64,000 nt of DNA, from assembly GCF_001625655.1 (NCBI RefSeq), contig NZ_AUYB01000079.1, positions 1 through 64,000 on the forward strand. The letters run 5' to 3'. A program made the translations under genes and the position numbers. Below the pieces are notes generated by a model, which searched no databases, was not told the origin of the DNA, and saw only the letters and a program-made list of their open reading frames with translations. This DNA comes from Pseudoalteromonas luteoviolacea DSM 6061. Lineage in GTDB: Bacteria > Pseudomonadota > Gammaproteobacteria > Enterobacterales > Alteromonadaceae. Of this stretch, positions 45,745 to 55,015 are shown one piece after another; within the stretch, counting starts at the first letter, position 1, and every line of letters starts with the position of its first letter.

Positions 45745-46658
45745 AGCTGCCCCACTTCCTGTTCGTAGTCGCTGTTCGCGGCACGATAATTTTCTTCAAT
45801 TGCGGCTATACGCCTCGATTTCTCTAACCACAATTGATTCATATAAGCCTGAAACTGAATACGATATTGCTTATCTATTTGGTAATCACCCGTCGGCAGC
45901 AATGCAAGCGGTGTAAATTCAATTTCAACGGTAATGGCGGTCAATTTACCCATCATAAATGCTCTACAGATATGCGCGTCTACACAGTGATATACCAGTG
46001 TAGTGTTAAGCAAACCGTCAATTTGAGCGTTTAAGACATCCAACGCAAAAGCTGTCCCACCCGCTTTTGGTTTCAATAAGTTAGGATATGGACTCGATTG
46101 GCGGCGTTGCTTACTTGGAGTGTACCGGGTGCCCTCAGCAAAATTGATCACCGTCGTAGGATGGTGCCTAAAGTTTTGGCAACTTTGCTTAGTACGCTCA
46201 ACATCCATACGTTTCAGCTTTGGGTTTTTAGCGACCTCTGATTTGCTGGCCCGCTTCATAAACGGCATATCGAGCGCCCACGCACCAGTACCAATTAGAG
46301 GCACATACTTCAATTCATCTTTAAGGAAAAACTTAGGAGCAGGTAACACTTCTTGCGCACTGAGAACAACAATATCTAGCCAACTAATATGATTAGATAT
46401 CAAAAGATACCACCCATTTATAGATACTTCTTGGGGCATAGTTACATGCAATGTTACACCGCCAAGCTTGAGCCCTAAACGATTGCCAGCGCACCACTTG
46501 CGATACGCCCAATGCAGACAAGAGGACAGCAGCTGGATGCGTAGACTCCATTTTAGGAGACCAAGAATGAGTATAATCAAGCCCCACAAAACAGTATTGA
46601 GAACTAAATAAAGTGCACCAATAGCACCACAAATCCAATTAGGTAGCATATTTTTCAT
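45741..46658 (-). CDS. PlsC-type acyltransferase (YihG-like), copy 1
   Basis: A 305-residue membrane-associated acyltransferase with two N-terminal hydrophobic stretches, the catalytic NHISWLD (NHx4D) and the glycerol-phosphate-binding FAEGTRY. It resembles E. coli YihG, which acylates lysophosphatidic acid. The ATG at 46658 has AAGGA upstream; the frame extends to 46694 without a site. It is followed by the MscS gene (4-base overlap) and preceded by a paralogue 51 bases upstream. Confidence 0.88.
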   Translation of the reverse strand: MKNMLPNWICGAIGALYLVLNTVLWGLIILILGLLKWSLRIQLLSSCLHWAYRKWCAGNRLGLKLGGVTLHVTMPQEVSINGWYLLISNHISWLDIVVLSAQEVLPAPKFFLKDELKYVPLIGTGAWALDMPFMKRASKSEVAKNPKLKRMDVERTKQSCQNFRHHPTTVINFAEGTRYTPSKQRRQSSPYPNLLKPKAGGTAFALDVLNAQIDGLLNTTLVYHCVDAHICRAFMMGKLTAITVEIEFTPLALLPTGDYQIDKQYRIQFQAYMNQLWLEKSRRIAAIEENYRAANSDYEQEVGQL

Positions 46659-46709
46659 TGTCTTGTTTCCTTTGCATTGGCGTCTATAAACCACCTTACT
46701 TGGTGACTG

Positions 46710-47588
46710 CTACTCTGCGGTTTGAGTAATGCGCTTGATATGTTCATCTTTCTCCAACCACAAACGGTTGAGTTCTCCTTGAAATTGGACCCGAAATTCG
46801 TTGTCGCCACTATAGTCTCCGACGAGCTTGTCACTAACAGGCATCAGCTCCACTTGAACGTTTATTTCACCTACTTTGCCAGCGACAAAATCCATAAATG
46901 TAGGAACGCCATTTGGGTAGTGGATCGTGACATTAACAACTTGGTTGATTTGCTCTCCCATCGCTTGCATAACAAATGCAATACCACCCGCTTTTGGTTT
47001 TAACAAATGCTTGAATGGGCTATTTTGCCTCTGATGTTTTTCATCAGTAAATCGAGTGCCCTCGACAAAATTCACTATGCTCACAGGCATAGTTTTAAAC
47101 TTCTCACACGCTTTTCGGGTCGTTTCGATATCCTTCCCTTTGAGCTTAGGGTTTTTCTTAATTTGACTTTTACTCGTACGCGTCATAAACGGAAAGTCCA
47201 GTGCCCACCATGCTAAACCAAGAAACGGAACGTATAGCAGCTCTTTTTTCAAGAAAAAATTCAAAAATGGAATTTTACGATGAAGCACACGTTGCAGCAC
47301 TAAAATATCGACCCAACTTTGATGATTCGCGATCACCAAATACCAATCTTTCTCGGTGAGAGACTCCGCACCAGTTACTTTCAATTGGTATGGTGAAATG
47401 CATTGTTGATTTATGTTATTGCCCGCAACCCACATACTGGCACATGCTTTGGCCAATTTGCTCAAGAGCCTCTGAAGCACTGGAATGGGGATCAGTTTCA
47501 GTAATCCACAAACAAAAATTGGCACAAACCAAAATAATGTATTGAGAACATACAAAATCAACCCTAGGATTTGACGGACTAACGACAT
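46710..47588 (-). CDS. PlsC-type acyltransferase (YihG-like), copy 2
   Basis: A 292-residue paralogue of the next gene with the same architecture: N-terminal membrane helices, NHQSWVD, LDFPFMTRTSKSQIKKNPKL and FVEGTRFTDEKHQRQNSP. The strong sequence similarity and the shared order suggest a local duplication. It probably adds an acyl chain to lysophospholipid at the inner membrane. It is first in a three-gene minus-strand set with the second acyltransferase and MscS. Confidence 0.88.
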   Translation of the reverse strand: MSLVRQILGLILYVLNTLFWFVPIFVCGLLKLIPIPVLQRLLSKLAKACASMWVAGNNINQQCISPYQLKVTGAESLTEKDWYLVIANHQSWVDILVLQRVLHRKIPFLNFFLKKELLYVPFLGLAWWALDFPFMTRTSKSQIKKNPKLKGKDIETTRKACEKFKTMPVSIVNFVEGTRFTDEKHQRQNSPFKHLLKPKAGGIAFVMQAMGEQINQVVNVTIHYPNGVPTFMDFVAGKVGEINVQVELMPVSDKLVGDYSGDNEFRVQFQGELNRLWLEKDEHIKRITQTAE

Positions 47589-47707
47589 GCGAAGTTCCTT
47601 TACTACTGTTATTCTACTTAACTACAAACAGCGACAGTGCAATGATACCCATCGCTGTATATATCATACGCGCTTTCCTACTCAGAAAAAATCAGAGCAG
47701 TGCTTAT

Positions 47708-49588
47708 TTAATCTTCAAAATAGGTATACCCAGCAAGACCTGACTGAAGTTCTTGCAAGTAGGCGTCTTTTGTTATTTGTGCTGCACTGAGTCCCTGAAC
47801 AATATGGCTAAAATTATCCAGTAAGTGCTGTTTATCATAATGAACGAAGCGTAATACGTCCTCTACACAGTCGCCCTTAAGCGCATTTGTGAGCTTAAAG
47901 CCATTCTCGCTTAGCTCTACATGTACTGAGTCAGTATCTCCAAATAAGTTATGTAAGTCTCCTAGTATTTCTTGGTATGCACCTACCATGAACATAGCCA
48001 AGTGATACTGCTGACCATGTTGATATGGCGGCATAGGCAGGCTAGATTCGATACCAGCACCCTCTACATAGTCTCGGATCTGACCATCTGAGTCACATGT
48101 AATATCTTGAATAATCGCTCTTTGTGTAAGCGGTTTGTCCAAATCACTAATGGGCATCACAGGAAACAATTGATCAATTCCCCACACGTCCGGCAATGAT
48201 TGAAACAATGAAAAGTTCACAAACAATTTGTCTGCTAGTTTCTCATTTAAATCATCTAGCACTTCTCTATGCGCTCTTGATTGCCCATTTAAGCAGTCTC
48301 GTACACTGCGCAAAATGGTAAAATATAAGCGCTCTATTTGCGCCCATTGCTGCATACTAATCAAACCGTGAACATACTGATCATGTGCGTCACCAAACAG
48401 GTGCATTGCATCATGATAAGTTTCTAAAGCTAATCTCGGTGTTAAACGTGACAATGCCCCTTTTAGCTCATGAACGAGATGATGTTCGTCATCACTCATC
48501 TGGCAATTAACTTCATTACTCGGTGCTGTCTCAATATCAATTACATCAGTGATCAAAACCGCGTGGTGCGCTGTCAGTGCACGACCAGACTCGGTAATAA
48601 TGTCGGGGTGGGGCAAATCGTGTTGTTCCGCCACCTCGGCAAATGCATTGACGACATTCCTCGCATACTCATTCACCGTATAATTCATCGAACATGCACT
48701 ACGAGAGCCAGAGCCTTCATAGTCCACGCCCAAACCACCACCGACATCGACCGTTTTAAGTGGCACACCAAGCTGGGTCAACTCTGCATAATGTCGTGCA
48801 CATTCTCGCAAAGCACGCTGAATGTCTCTGATATTGGCAATTTGTGAGCCAATGTGAAAGTGTACCAATTGCATAAGATGCAACTTACCTTGCTTGCGCA
48901 GCGTTTCCACCGCATCTAGCACCTGACCAGCAGTTAATCCAAATTTTCCTTTTTCACCGCCTGTATTTTGCCATTTACCTTTGCCAATTGAATTGAGTCG
49001 AATACGAATACCAATTGACGGCTCAATTTTTAGGTCATCGATTTCATTGAGGAGTGCATCTAATTCAGATAACTTTTCAACCACAATATGGACCTGATGT
49101 CCCATAGCTTGGCCAATTAATGCAAGACGCAAAAACTCTCGGTCTTTATAACCATTGCATACAATGGTGATCGGCGCACTTGCTAGGCCTAATATGGCCA
49201 TTAACTCCGGCTTGGAGCCTGCTTCCAATCCCACCAAACCACTCGGGTGGCTCAGTAACTTACTTACAACAGAGCGTTGCTGATTTACTTTGATTGGATA
49301 CACGCAAGTATATTTACCTTGGTAACTTTTTTGCTCACGCGCTTGGGTGAATGCATCCGTTAGGGTATCCACTCGATTTTGTAGGATGTCCGTGAAACGC
49401 ACTAATACAGGTAAGGTCAAGCCCTGCTCTTTAAAGCGCTCTGTTAGCTCCGATAATGAGATCGGCGCTTTGTTACGGTCGCCATCAGGATAAGCGACCA
49501 ATGCACCATTGTCGTCAATATCAAAATAACCATCACTCCAATGTGTTACATTGTAAGTCTCACGTGCGGTTTCAACTCCCCACTTCAT
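47708..49588 (-). CDS. speA: Biosynthetic arginine decarboxylase
   Basis: A 626-residue PLP enzyme (fold III) converting arginine to agmatine, the first step of putrescine synthesis from arginine. The PLP Lys is in VYPIKVNQQR (about 100); other landmarks are VGLEAGSKPELMA, VHFHIGSQI, VDVGGGLGVDYEGS, and the C-terminal VGAYQEILGDLHNLFGD. Length fits the long bacterial form (E. coli 658). It is divergent from speE with 218 bases between, so both halves of polyamine synthesis may share regulation. Confidence 0.96.
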   Translation of the reverse strand: MKWGVETARETYNVTHWSDGYFDIDDNGALVAYPDGDRNKAPISLSELTERFKEQGLTLPVLVRFTDILQNRVDTLTDAFTQAREQKSYQGKYTCVYPIKVNQQRSVVSKLLSHPSGLVGLEAGSKPELMAILGLASAPITIVCNGYKDREFLRLALIGQAMGHQVHIVVEKLSELDALLNEIDDLKIEPSIGIRIRLNSIGKGKWQNTGGEKGKFGLTAGQVLDAVETLRKQGKLHLMQLVHFHIGSQIANIRDIQRALRECARHYAELTQLGVPLKTVDVGGGLGVDYEGSGSRSACSMNYTVNEYARNVVNAFAEVAEQHDLPHPDIITESGRALTAHHAVLITDVIDIETAPSNEVNCQMSDDEHHLVHELKGALSRLTPRLALETYHDAMHLFGDAHDQYVHGLISMQQWAQIERLYFTILRSVRDCLNGQSRAHREVLDDLNEKLADKLFVNFSLFQSLPDVWGIDQLFPVMPISDLDKPLTQRAIIQDITCDSDGQIRDYVEGAGIESSLPMPPYQHGQQYHLAMFMVGAYQEILGDLHNLFGDTDSVHVELSENGFKLTNALKGDCVEDVLRFVHYDKQHLLDNFSHIVQGLSAAQITKDAYLQELQSGLAGYTYFED

Positions 49589-49806
49589 CTTTATCTCAAC
49601 TATAAAAACCCAATATTCTGCTCATTTTAATACGCATATCCCTGTTTAGCGATAGACAATTACCGCTTTTATTCGCGACTGGGCCTCTCGTAATCGGTAA
49701 CGATTTTACGCACAGACAAACTGACGGCTTTCTACTAAAATAGATTGAGCAAATTAGTCGGCGCTGGCAAAATTGCGCCAAGTAATAACTCAATGTGAAG
49801 GCAAAA

Positions 49807-50670
49807 ATGTCTAAATTAGAAGCAAACCGTTGGTTTACAGAGATAAGTGACCGCGATGGCAGTGCTTTTTCCCTGCGAATAAACAAAAAGCTCGACGAAG
49901 TGCAGTCTCCATTTCAAAAAGTCGAAATGTACGAGACCACTGATTTTGGCAACCTCATGATTATTGATGGTTGCACGATGGTGAGTACACGTGAAAACTT
50001 TTTCTATCACGAAATGATGAGTCACCCAGCCTTATTTGCACACCCTGCACCTAAAAATGTCGTCATCATCGGTGGTGGAGATTGCGGTACTTTGCGTGAA
50101 GTACTTAAGCACCCAGATGTTGAGTCTGTAACACAAATCGATATCGATGAAGTGGTTACACAAATGTCTTTAAAATACTTTCCAGAGCTTTGTGCTTCGA
50201 ATGATGACCCACGTGCTACGGTTATGTTTGATGATGGGATCAAATATATGCGTGAAGCGACAGCAGACTCTATTGATGTCATCATTGTAGATGGCACTGA
50301 TCCTGTTGGCCCAGGTGAAGGGCTGTTTAACCATGCATTTTATACAAGTTGCTTAGCGGCACTTCGCGAAGGTGGAATTTTAATACAACAGAGTGAGTCA
50401 CCGCTGATGCATATGTCGTTGCTAAAAGACATACGCTGCGCAATGAAAGAGGTTGGATTTGCCGACTTACAAACTTTACCATTCCCACAGCCAATCTACC
50501 CAAGCGGCTTATGGTCAGCGACACTTGCACGTAAAGGCAGTGCGTTTGCGGGCTTTAGAGAGCAAGATGTGGATAACGCGAAATTCGACACAGAGTACTA
50601 CAATAAAGGGATTCACTACGGCGCTTTGGCAACACCTAACTTTATGCGTCGTGCTTTTGACGATAACTAA
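49807..50670 (+). CDS. speE: Spermidine synthase
   Basis: A 287-residue aminopropyltransferase that makes spermidine from putrescine and decarboxylated SAM. Motifs: the SAM-binding VVIIGGGDCGTLREVLKHPD, QIDIDEVV, and IIVDGTDPVGPGEGLF with the catalytic Asp. The start is the ATG 49807 with GAAGG 5 bases upstream; a GTG at 49795 is weaker. The partner speD (SAM decarboxylase) is not in this window. The gene ends at a bidirectional terminator shared with hemE. Confidence 0.95.
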   Translation: MSKLEANRWFTEISDRDGSAFSLRINKKLDEVQSPFQKVEMYETTDFGNLMIIDGCTMVSTRENFFYHEMMSHPALFAHPAPKNVVIIGGGDCGTLREVLKHPDVESVTQIDIDEVVTQMSLKYFPELCASNDDPRATVMFDDGIKYMREATADSIDVIIVDGTDPVGPGEGLFNHAFYTSCLAALREGGILIQQSESPLMHMSLLKDIRCAMKEVGFADLQTLPFPQPIYPSGLWSATLARKGSAFAGFREQDVDNAKFDTEYYNKGIHYGALATPNFMRRAFDDN

Positions 50671-50678
50671 TATCTCAG

Positions 50679-50708
50679 AAAAAACCCCAAGCATTGCTTG
50701 GGGTTTTT
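50679..50708. terminator. Bidirectional terminator between speE and hemE
   Basis: A-tract, CCCCAAGC-att-GCTTGGGG, T5: a strong stem-loop between two convergent genes. Confidence 0.9.
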
Positions 50709-50724
50709 AACTATCTTCTCAAAA

Positions 50725-51792
50725 TCACTTTTGATGATACTGACGACTAAATTCATGAACTGAATTTATAAAAACGCCTGCATTCTCTGGGTCCACCTCA
50801 GGTGTAATACCATGACCTAAGTTAAATACGTGACCACTTCCTTCTCCAAATCCTGCCAAAATTGATTGTACCTCTTCACGAATACGCTCAGGTGTACCGT
50901 GTAGCATGGCTGGATCCATATTGCCTTGTAATGCAACTTTGTCGCCCACACGGCGCTTTGCATCAGCGATATCAATAGTCCAATCTAATCCAATTGCGTC
51001 ACACCCCGTCGCAGCAATTGACTCAATCCACTGCCCACCATTTTTGGTAAACAAGGTCACAGGAACTTTGCGGCCATCATGGTCACGAATTAAGCCATCG
51101 ACAATTTTGTGCATATATTGCAATGAGAATTCTTTGTAGTCTCTTGGGCTTAACACACCGCCCCAAGAATCAAAAATCATTAGTGACTGCGCACCAGCTT
51201 TTACCTGAGCATTTAAGTAATCGATAACTGAGTCAGCAACTTTATCTAGCAGCAAGTGTAAAGTTTGTGGCTCCGCAAATGCCATTTTCTTAATCTTGCC
51301 AAAGGTTTTACTGCTACCACCCTCAATCATATAAGTCGCCAATGTCCATGGAGACCCAGAAAAGCCAATAAGAGGAACTTCACCTTTCAACTCGCGACGA
51401 ATAGTACTTACCGCATTCATCACATAACCAAGGTCATCATTTGGGTCAAGCTTTGGTAATTTTTGTACATCGGCTAACGACGTGATTGGACGTTCAAATT
51501 TTGGACCTTCGCCAGTTTCGAAATAAAGACCTAATCCCATAGCGTCTGGGATTGTCAAAATATCACTGAACAGAATCGCTGCATCAAGCGGGTAGCGGCG
51601 CAATGGCTGTAGTGTCACTTCACAGGCTAACTCTGCATTTTTGCATAGACTCATAAAGTCACCTGCTTGAGCTCGCGTAGCTCTGTATTCTGGGAGATAT
51701 CGACCAGCTTGGCGCATCATCCATACAGGTGTAACATCAACCGGCTGCTTCTGCAACGCGCGTAAGTAACGATCATTTTTCAACTCGCTCAT
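50725..51792 (-). CDS. hemE: Uroporphyrinogen decarboxylase
   Basis: A 355-residue cytosolic enzyme (E. coli 354) of haem synthesis that decarboxylates uroporphyrinogen III to coproporphyrinogen III. Signatures: [16 protein letters not shown] near the N-terminus, [17 protein letters not shown], and [15 protein letters not shown] at the C-terminus. The ATG at 51792 matches the family start [10 protein letters not shown]; a TTG at 51804 is not needed. Upstream lies the 450-base gap containing a small-RNA candidate. Confidence 0.97.
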   Translation of the reverse strand: MSELKNDRYLRALQKQPVDVTPVWMMRQAGRYLPEYRATRAQAGDFMSLCKNAELACEVTLQPLRRYPLDAAILFSDILTIPDAMGLGLYFETGEGPKFERPITSLADVQKLPKLDPNDDLGYVMNAVSTIRRELKGEVPLIGFSGSPWTLATYMIEGGSSKTFGKIKKMAFAEPQTLHLLLDKVADSVIDYLNAQVKAGAQSLMIFDSWGGVLSPRDYKEFSLQYMHKIVDGLIRDHDGRKVPVTLFTKNGGQWIESIAATGCDAIGLDWTIDIADAKRRVGDKVALQGNMDPAMLHGTPERIREEVQSILAGFGEGSGHVFNLGHGITPEVDPENAGVFINSVHEFSRQYHQK

Positions 51793-51804
51793 AGCGTTAT
51801 TCAA

Positions 51805-52028
51805 TTCCAGTGCTGTAAAAATTGCTCGAATTGTATCACCTTATGGCCATGGTCCCTAGTTGTTCACTCGTGAAAATAGCCGCTATATGATCCAGATTAA
51901 CATTCACTATCTTTGATTATGCAACACTCGTTGGGCGACAACGTAAATTTCTTCACACAAGCTCAAATTTAAATACCTTACTAATCATGCTCGTATACTC
52001 TCATTTACAAAAAACTCGACGAGAGTAT
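51805..52028. promoter_or_regulatory. Gene-free region between hemE and the small-RNA promoter, with an 8-bp dyad
   Basis: No protein-coding frame is convincing here. Its right end holds ATACTCTC (51995-52002), 18 bases, then GAGAGTAT (52021-52028), which abuts the -35 of the promoter at 52029. The dyad centre is about 52 bases upstream of the predicted start, a place where activators bind. The remainder presumably holds the hemE promoter, which I could not pinpoint. Confidence 0.45.
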
Positions 52029-52057
52029 TTGCACCTTTTTGGAAACCTTGCTATAAA
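52029..52057 (+). promoter_or_regulatory. Strong sigma-70 promoter of the small-RNA candidate
   Basis: TTGCAC, exactly 17 bp, TATAAA(AT), with a GC-containing stretch before the start near 52064. No gene with a normal leader follows before the terminator at 52126, so the promoter drives a short RNA or a terminated leader. Confidence 0.7.
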
Positions 52058-52063
52058 ATGGCT

Positions 52064-52148
52064 GCGCAAAACAACAACAATAAACACCTTCTAATAAGAA
52101 CAAGCGAATAGCTAAACTGCATTCGACCACCCTAGGGTGGTTTTTTTG
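52064..52148 (+). ncRNA. Candidate Hfq-type small RNA
   Basis: About 85 bases between a near-consensus promoter and a strong intrinsic terminator (ACCACCC-TA-GGGTGGT followed by T7). The 5' part is unstructured and A-rich, with AAC/AAT triplets (AAAACAACAACAATAAACA), the kind of repeat bound by the distal face of Hfq; the 3' end has a U7 tail. An ATG at 52058 lies before the predicted start and would not be in the RNA. I do not recognise the sequence as a known family. The alternative is a transcription-attenuation leader of rsd. Confidence 0.55.
52126..52148 (+). terminator. Intrinsic terminator of the small-RNA candidate
   Basis: Palindromic ACCACCCTAGGGTGGT followed by seven T. It is oriented for plus-strand transcription and lies about 60 bases downstream of a strong promoter. 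Confidence 0.8.
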
Positions 52149-52244
52149 TTTGTGCCTTTCACAACACTTTTTCAAAGCCTTTGTTAGTTAATACTTAATT
52201 AGAATTATTAACAACCACACTCAGTAAACCCAGCAAGGGTACAA

Positions 52245-52391
52245 ATGAAAGAAATTCTCTCCTTTTTGCAAAAAGTGGTTGATCTTTTCATCAGTTTTCC
52301 TTTTCATAGAAGGCAAGATAACGTATTCGGTAGTACCAAATTGTGGTCTTTATTTGGGTCCATACCTGAGTCAGGTTTACGCGTCCCATAA
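52245..52391 (+). CDS. Hypothetical 48-residue protein
   Basis: A small frame starting MKEILSFLQKVVDLFISFPF and ending SIPESGLRVP. AAGGG lies 6 bases before the ATG. The first 20 residues form an amphipathic to hydrophobic helix that could lie on or cross the inner membrane; the rest is polar with RRQDN. It sits 79 bases before rsd in the same direction and could be co-transcribed with it. No family is recognised; it may be a chance frame. Confidence 0.4.
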   Translation: MKEILSFLQKVVDLFISFPFHRRQDNVFGSTKLWSLFGSIPESGLRVP

Positions 52392-52469
52392 ACACAATGT
52401 GTTCTTTGCAAACATGCAATTTGGTCATTGCAGGGCCTAATAACAAAACGACCCGCTAAGGAGATAACT

Positions 52470-52940
52470 ATGCTTTCACGGTTAGAACAAGCCCAACAAA
52501 AATGGGGAGGGAGCCATAGTGTAATCGACAATTGGCTTATGGAACGTCAAGAGCTTTTGCTACTTTACTATAAAGTCGCAGGCCTATCTCCTTTTGAAAA
52601 CAGCGATAATGCACTGCCTGAGCAGGTCCAGATCCAATCCTTTTGTCAAATTCTGATGGATTACCTTTCGGCTGGGCACTTTGAAATTTATGACAATATT
52701 GTCGCTGCTTGCAAAGAAAAAGGTCCCGAAAGTCTAAAGTTAGCGCGCTCTATCTACCCTAAGATAACCGCCTCTACAGATTTAGCGCTGGACTTTAATG
52801 ACAAGTACGCTGAAGCGAATACTGACAATGGTTTAGAAGATTTTGACAAAGATCTCTCTATATTAGGCGAAGCACTAGAGCAGCGTTTTGCATTAGAAGA
52901 TGAGTTGATAGATAACCTCTTTTCAAACCACAGCGAATAA
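52470..52940 (+). CDS. rsd: Regulator of sigma D, Rsd/AlgQ family
   Basis: A 156-residue helical protein (E. coli Rsd 158). It starts MLSRLEQAQQKWGGSHSVID, with the conserved WLMERQELLLLYYKVAGL (about 20-40), the face that binds sigma-70 region 4. Rsd sequesters sigma-70 in stationary phase; AlgQ of Pseudomonas is the orthologue. The ATG at 52470 has AAGGAG at ideal distance; the longer frame to 52428 is not used. It neighbours hemE as in many gammaproteobacteria. Confidence 0.92.
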   Translation: MLSRLEQAQQKWGGSHSVIDNWLMERQELLLLYYKVAGLSPFENSDNALPEQVQIQSFCQILMDYLSAGHFEIYDNIVAACKEKGPESLKLARSIYPKITASTDLALDFNDKYAEANTDNGLEDFDKDLSILGEALEQRFALEDELIDNLFSNHSE

Positions 52941-52946
52941 ACCATT

Positions 52947-52974
52947 AAAAAAGGGCCCCAAGGGGCCCTTTTTT
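52947..52974. terminator. Bidirectional terminator between rsd and fkpA
   Basis: A6-GGGCCCC-AA-GGGGCCC-T6, a strong symmetrical stem-loop between convergent genes. Confidence 0.92.
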
Positions 52975-52985
52975 AATGCTGCGAA

Positions 52986-53741
52986 TTACTCCGCAGGCTT
53001 TTCTTTATCTTCTTGGATCTCAAGCAATTCAACTTCGAAAACAAGCGTTGAATTTGCAGGGATCTTACCAAGGTTACGCTCGCCGTAGCCTAGGTCTGAA
53101 GGAATAGTGAATTTGAACTTAGAGCCAACAGGCATTAACTGTAAACCTTCAGTCCAACCAGCGATAACTTGGTTAAGCGGGAAAGTCGCAGGCTGGTTAC
53201 GTGAATACGAACTATCAAACTCAGAACCATCTAGTAAAGTACCTTTGTAGTGAACTTTTACAATGTCTGTTGCAACTGGCTTTTTACCTTCGCCTGTAGA
53301 GATAACTTCATACTGAAGGCCTGACTCAGTTACTGTTACGCCATCTTTCTTAGCGTTTTCAGCAAGGTACTTTTCACCATCTGCTTTATTCTTTTTCGCA
53401 TCAGCTTCTGCTTTAGCAGTTTGCTTTTCACGTACAGAAGTATCTAATGCTGTTAACACTTCACGAATTTTCTCTTCGTCTAGCTTTGCATTACCTGCTA
53501 GCGCGTCTTTAAAGCCACGCATTAATAGTTCTTGGTCAAGCTCAATACCTAACTCTTTTTTGTCAGCAAGATCTTTTTGCAAGAAATTACCCACTGAAGC
53601 ACCAATGCCATAAGCTTGTTGCTGAACTTCAGTCTCTAGTTTTACTTCTTCGACCTTTGCAGTTTCCTGCGCTTTTTGGTTACAAGCAGTTAATGCAAGT
53701 ACAGACGCTGCAATTAAAGACAGCTTAATAGTTTGTTTCAT
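52986..53741 (-). CDS. fkpA: FKBP-type peptidyl-prolyl isomerase FkpA, lipoprotein form
   Basis: A 251-residue periplasmic folding factor. The lipobox LTAC at about residue 20 marks it as a lipoprotein, unlike the soluble E. coli FkpA. The helical dimerisation domain (about 35-130) is followed by the FKBP domain (about 140-245) with VKVHYKGTLLDGSEFDSSYS and GWTEGLQLMPVGSKFKFTIP. The ATG at 53741 has GGAGAG 8 bases upstream; the frame is open to 53777. It lies near slyX as in E. coli. Confidence 0.93.
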   Translation of the reverse strand: MKQTIKLSLIAASVLALTACNQKAQETAKVEEVKLETEVQQQAYGIGASVGNFLQKDLADKKELGIELDQELLMRGFKDALAGNAKLDEEKIREVLTALDTSVREKQTAKAEADAKKNKADGEKYLAENAKKDGVTVTESGLQYEVISTGEGKKPVATDIVKVHYKGTLLDGSEFDSSYSRNQPATFPLNQVIAGWTEGLQLMPVGSKFKFTIPSDLGYGERNLGKIPANSTLVFEVELLEIQEDKEKPAE

Positions 53742-54016
53742 TTTATTCTCTCCGACATCCGAGCAGCTAGAAACCAATGTTGCTCTCTAACCTCATTGTC
53801 TTGTTAAATAATTATTAATATAAAAAAGGTGATGTCACATTATCACTCATTGCCGCCAATGCCAAGATTCTCACCATGACAACCTGTCCACCGGAAATAT
53901 CGGTGTGATAGACGACATTAGTTTCCTGATACGCTAATATCAGGTTTGTGGGCCAATCAATTTTACCACTAGTCTACTCGGTGAAAATCATAGAGTTAAG
54001 GGGAAATACCGAATTT

Positions 54017-55015
54017 ATGGCCAAATTTTTTAAAATGCACCTACTACTCATATACGGTGCGTCACTCATCGCACTCTTTGGGTGTTCACCAGACAGCTCA
54101 AAAGCCCATCTGACCGTGGAACACGCCGCGAGGGGTGCATTTGCAGCTGCTATTTCACACGATGGTCGTTACAGTTTAGTGTCATCCGTAGAGCATGGTG
54201 TGGTTTTATGGGATAACCAAGCCCATGGGCTCCAATATCAATGGACACATTCAGATCAACCAGACGACTTGGTCCACTCTCTCGCCATCGCCCATGATAA
54301 CTCAACAGCCGTGACCGCTGCCAATAATCGCTTTGCCCTATGGCGTCTATCTGATGGCAACAATATTGGTTATTATCAAATAGACACAGGCACAATTAGA
54401 GACATCGCTGTCAGCAACAACGGTCGCTACGTATTATATGGCCGCAGTGACAATGTAGTTGTGCATCTGGACTTAGATAGCGGAAGACGCTTAGAGTTCC
54501 TTGGACACCAAGAAAAAATTAACAGTATTGCCTTATCGCCAAATGGCCACTTTGCTTTGACTGGGGCAAATGACTACAGTGCCTACTTTTGGGATACTAG
54601 AACAGGTCAGGTTTTACATCGTTTCAATCACCCAAGTCGCGTAACAAAAGTAGCGCTCGATCCGCAAGGCCGATATGCATTTACGGCTGACAGCATGAAA
54701 AAAGCCAGTATATGGCAGCTCACCTCTGGTGATCTTGTCGCTCAATTGCAGTATATTGCTCGCCAGAAGATATTTAGTGCAGTGCGTTTTAATCAGCAAG
54801 GTGATTTACTTGCAACGGGCTCACCAAATCGCCAACTCACATTGTGGCGAGTCAGTGATGGTGCCAAGTTAGATACATGGCTCGTCAAACCCCGCGAAGG
54901 AAGCAGACCAAAATCAGCTGTTGTGTTCGATGTGGCGTTTGCCAAACGAGATGCACTGCTTGTGACAGAAAGCTCCAGTGGCTTAATGGAACAATTCGAA
55001 AGAGTAAAAGAGTAA
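54017..55015 (+). CDS. WD40-repeat lipoprotein
   Basis: A 332-residue protein with a lipoprotein signal (LIALFGC near residue 23) and about six WD40-like blades over residues 45-330 (ISHDGRYSLVSS, LSPNGHFALTGANDYSAYFW, LDPQGRYAFTADSM). The beta-propeller probably serves as a binding scaffold on the periplasmic face of a membrane. I chose the ATG at 54017 because it gives the lipoprotein signal; AAGGGG is 13 bases upstream, somewhat far. The stop overlaps the slyX start (TAATG), so the two are co-translated. Function unknown. Confidence 0.8.
   Translation: MAKFFKMHLLLIYGASLIALFGCSPDSSKAHLTVEHAARGAFAAAISHDGRYSLVSSVEHGVVLWDNQAHGLQYQWTHSDQPDDLVHSLAIAHDNSTAVTAANNRFALWRLSDGNNIGYYQIDTGTIRDIAVSNNGRYVLYGRSDNVVVHLDLDSGRRLEFLGHQEKINSIALSPNGHFALTGANDYSAYFWDTRTGQVLHRFNHPSRVTKVALDPQGRYAFTADSMKKASIWQLTSGDLVAQLQYIARQKIFSAVRFNQQGDLLATGSPNRQLTLWRVSDGAKLDTWLVKPREGSRPKSAVVFDVAFAKRDALLVTESSSGLMEQFERVKE

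Noticed and set aside
52058..52111. 17-codon leader-peptide-like frame with four Asn codons in a row
   Set aside because: Its ATG lies between the -10 hexamer and the predicted start, so the RNA would not contain it; no ribosome site precedes it.
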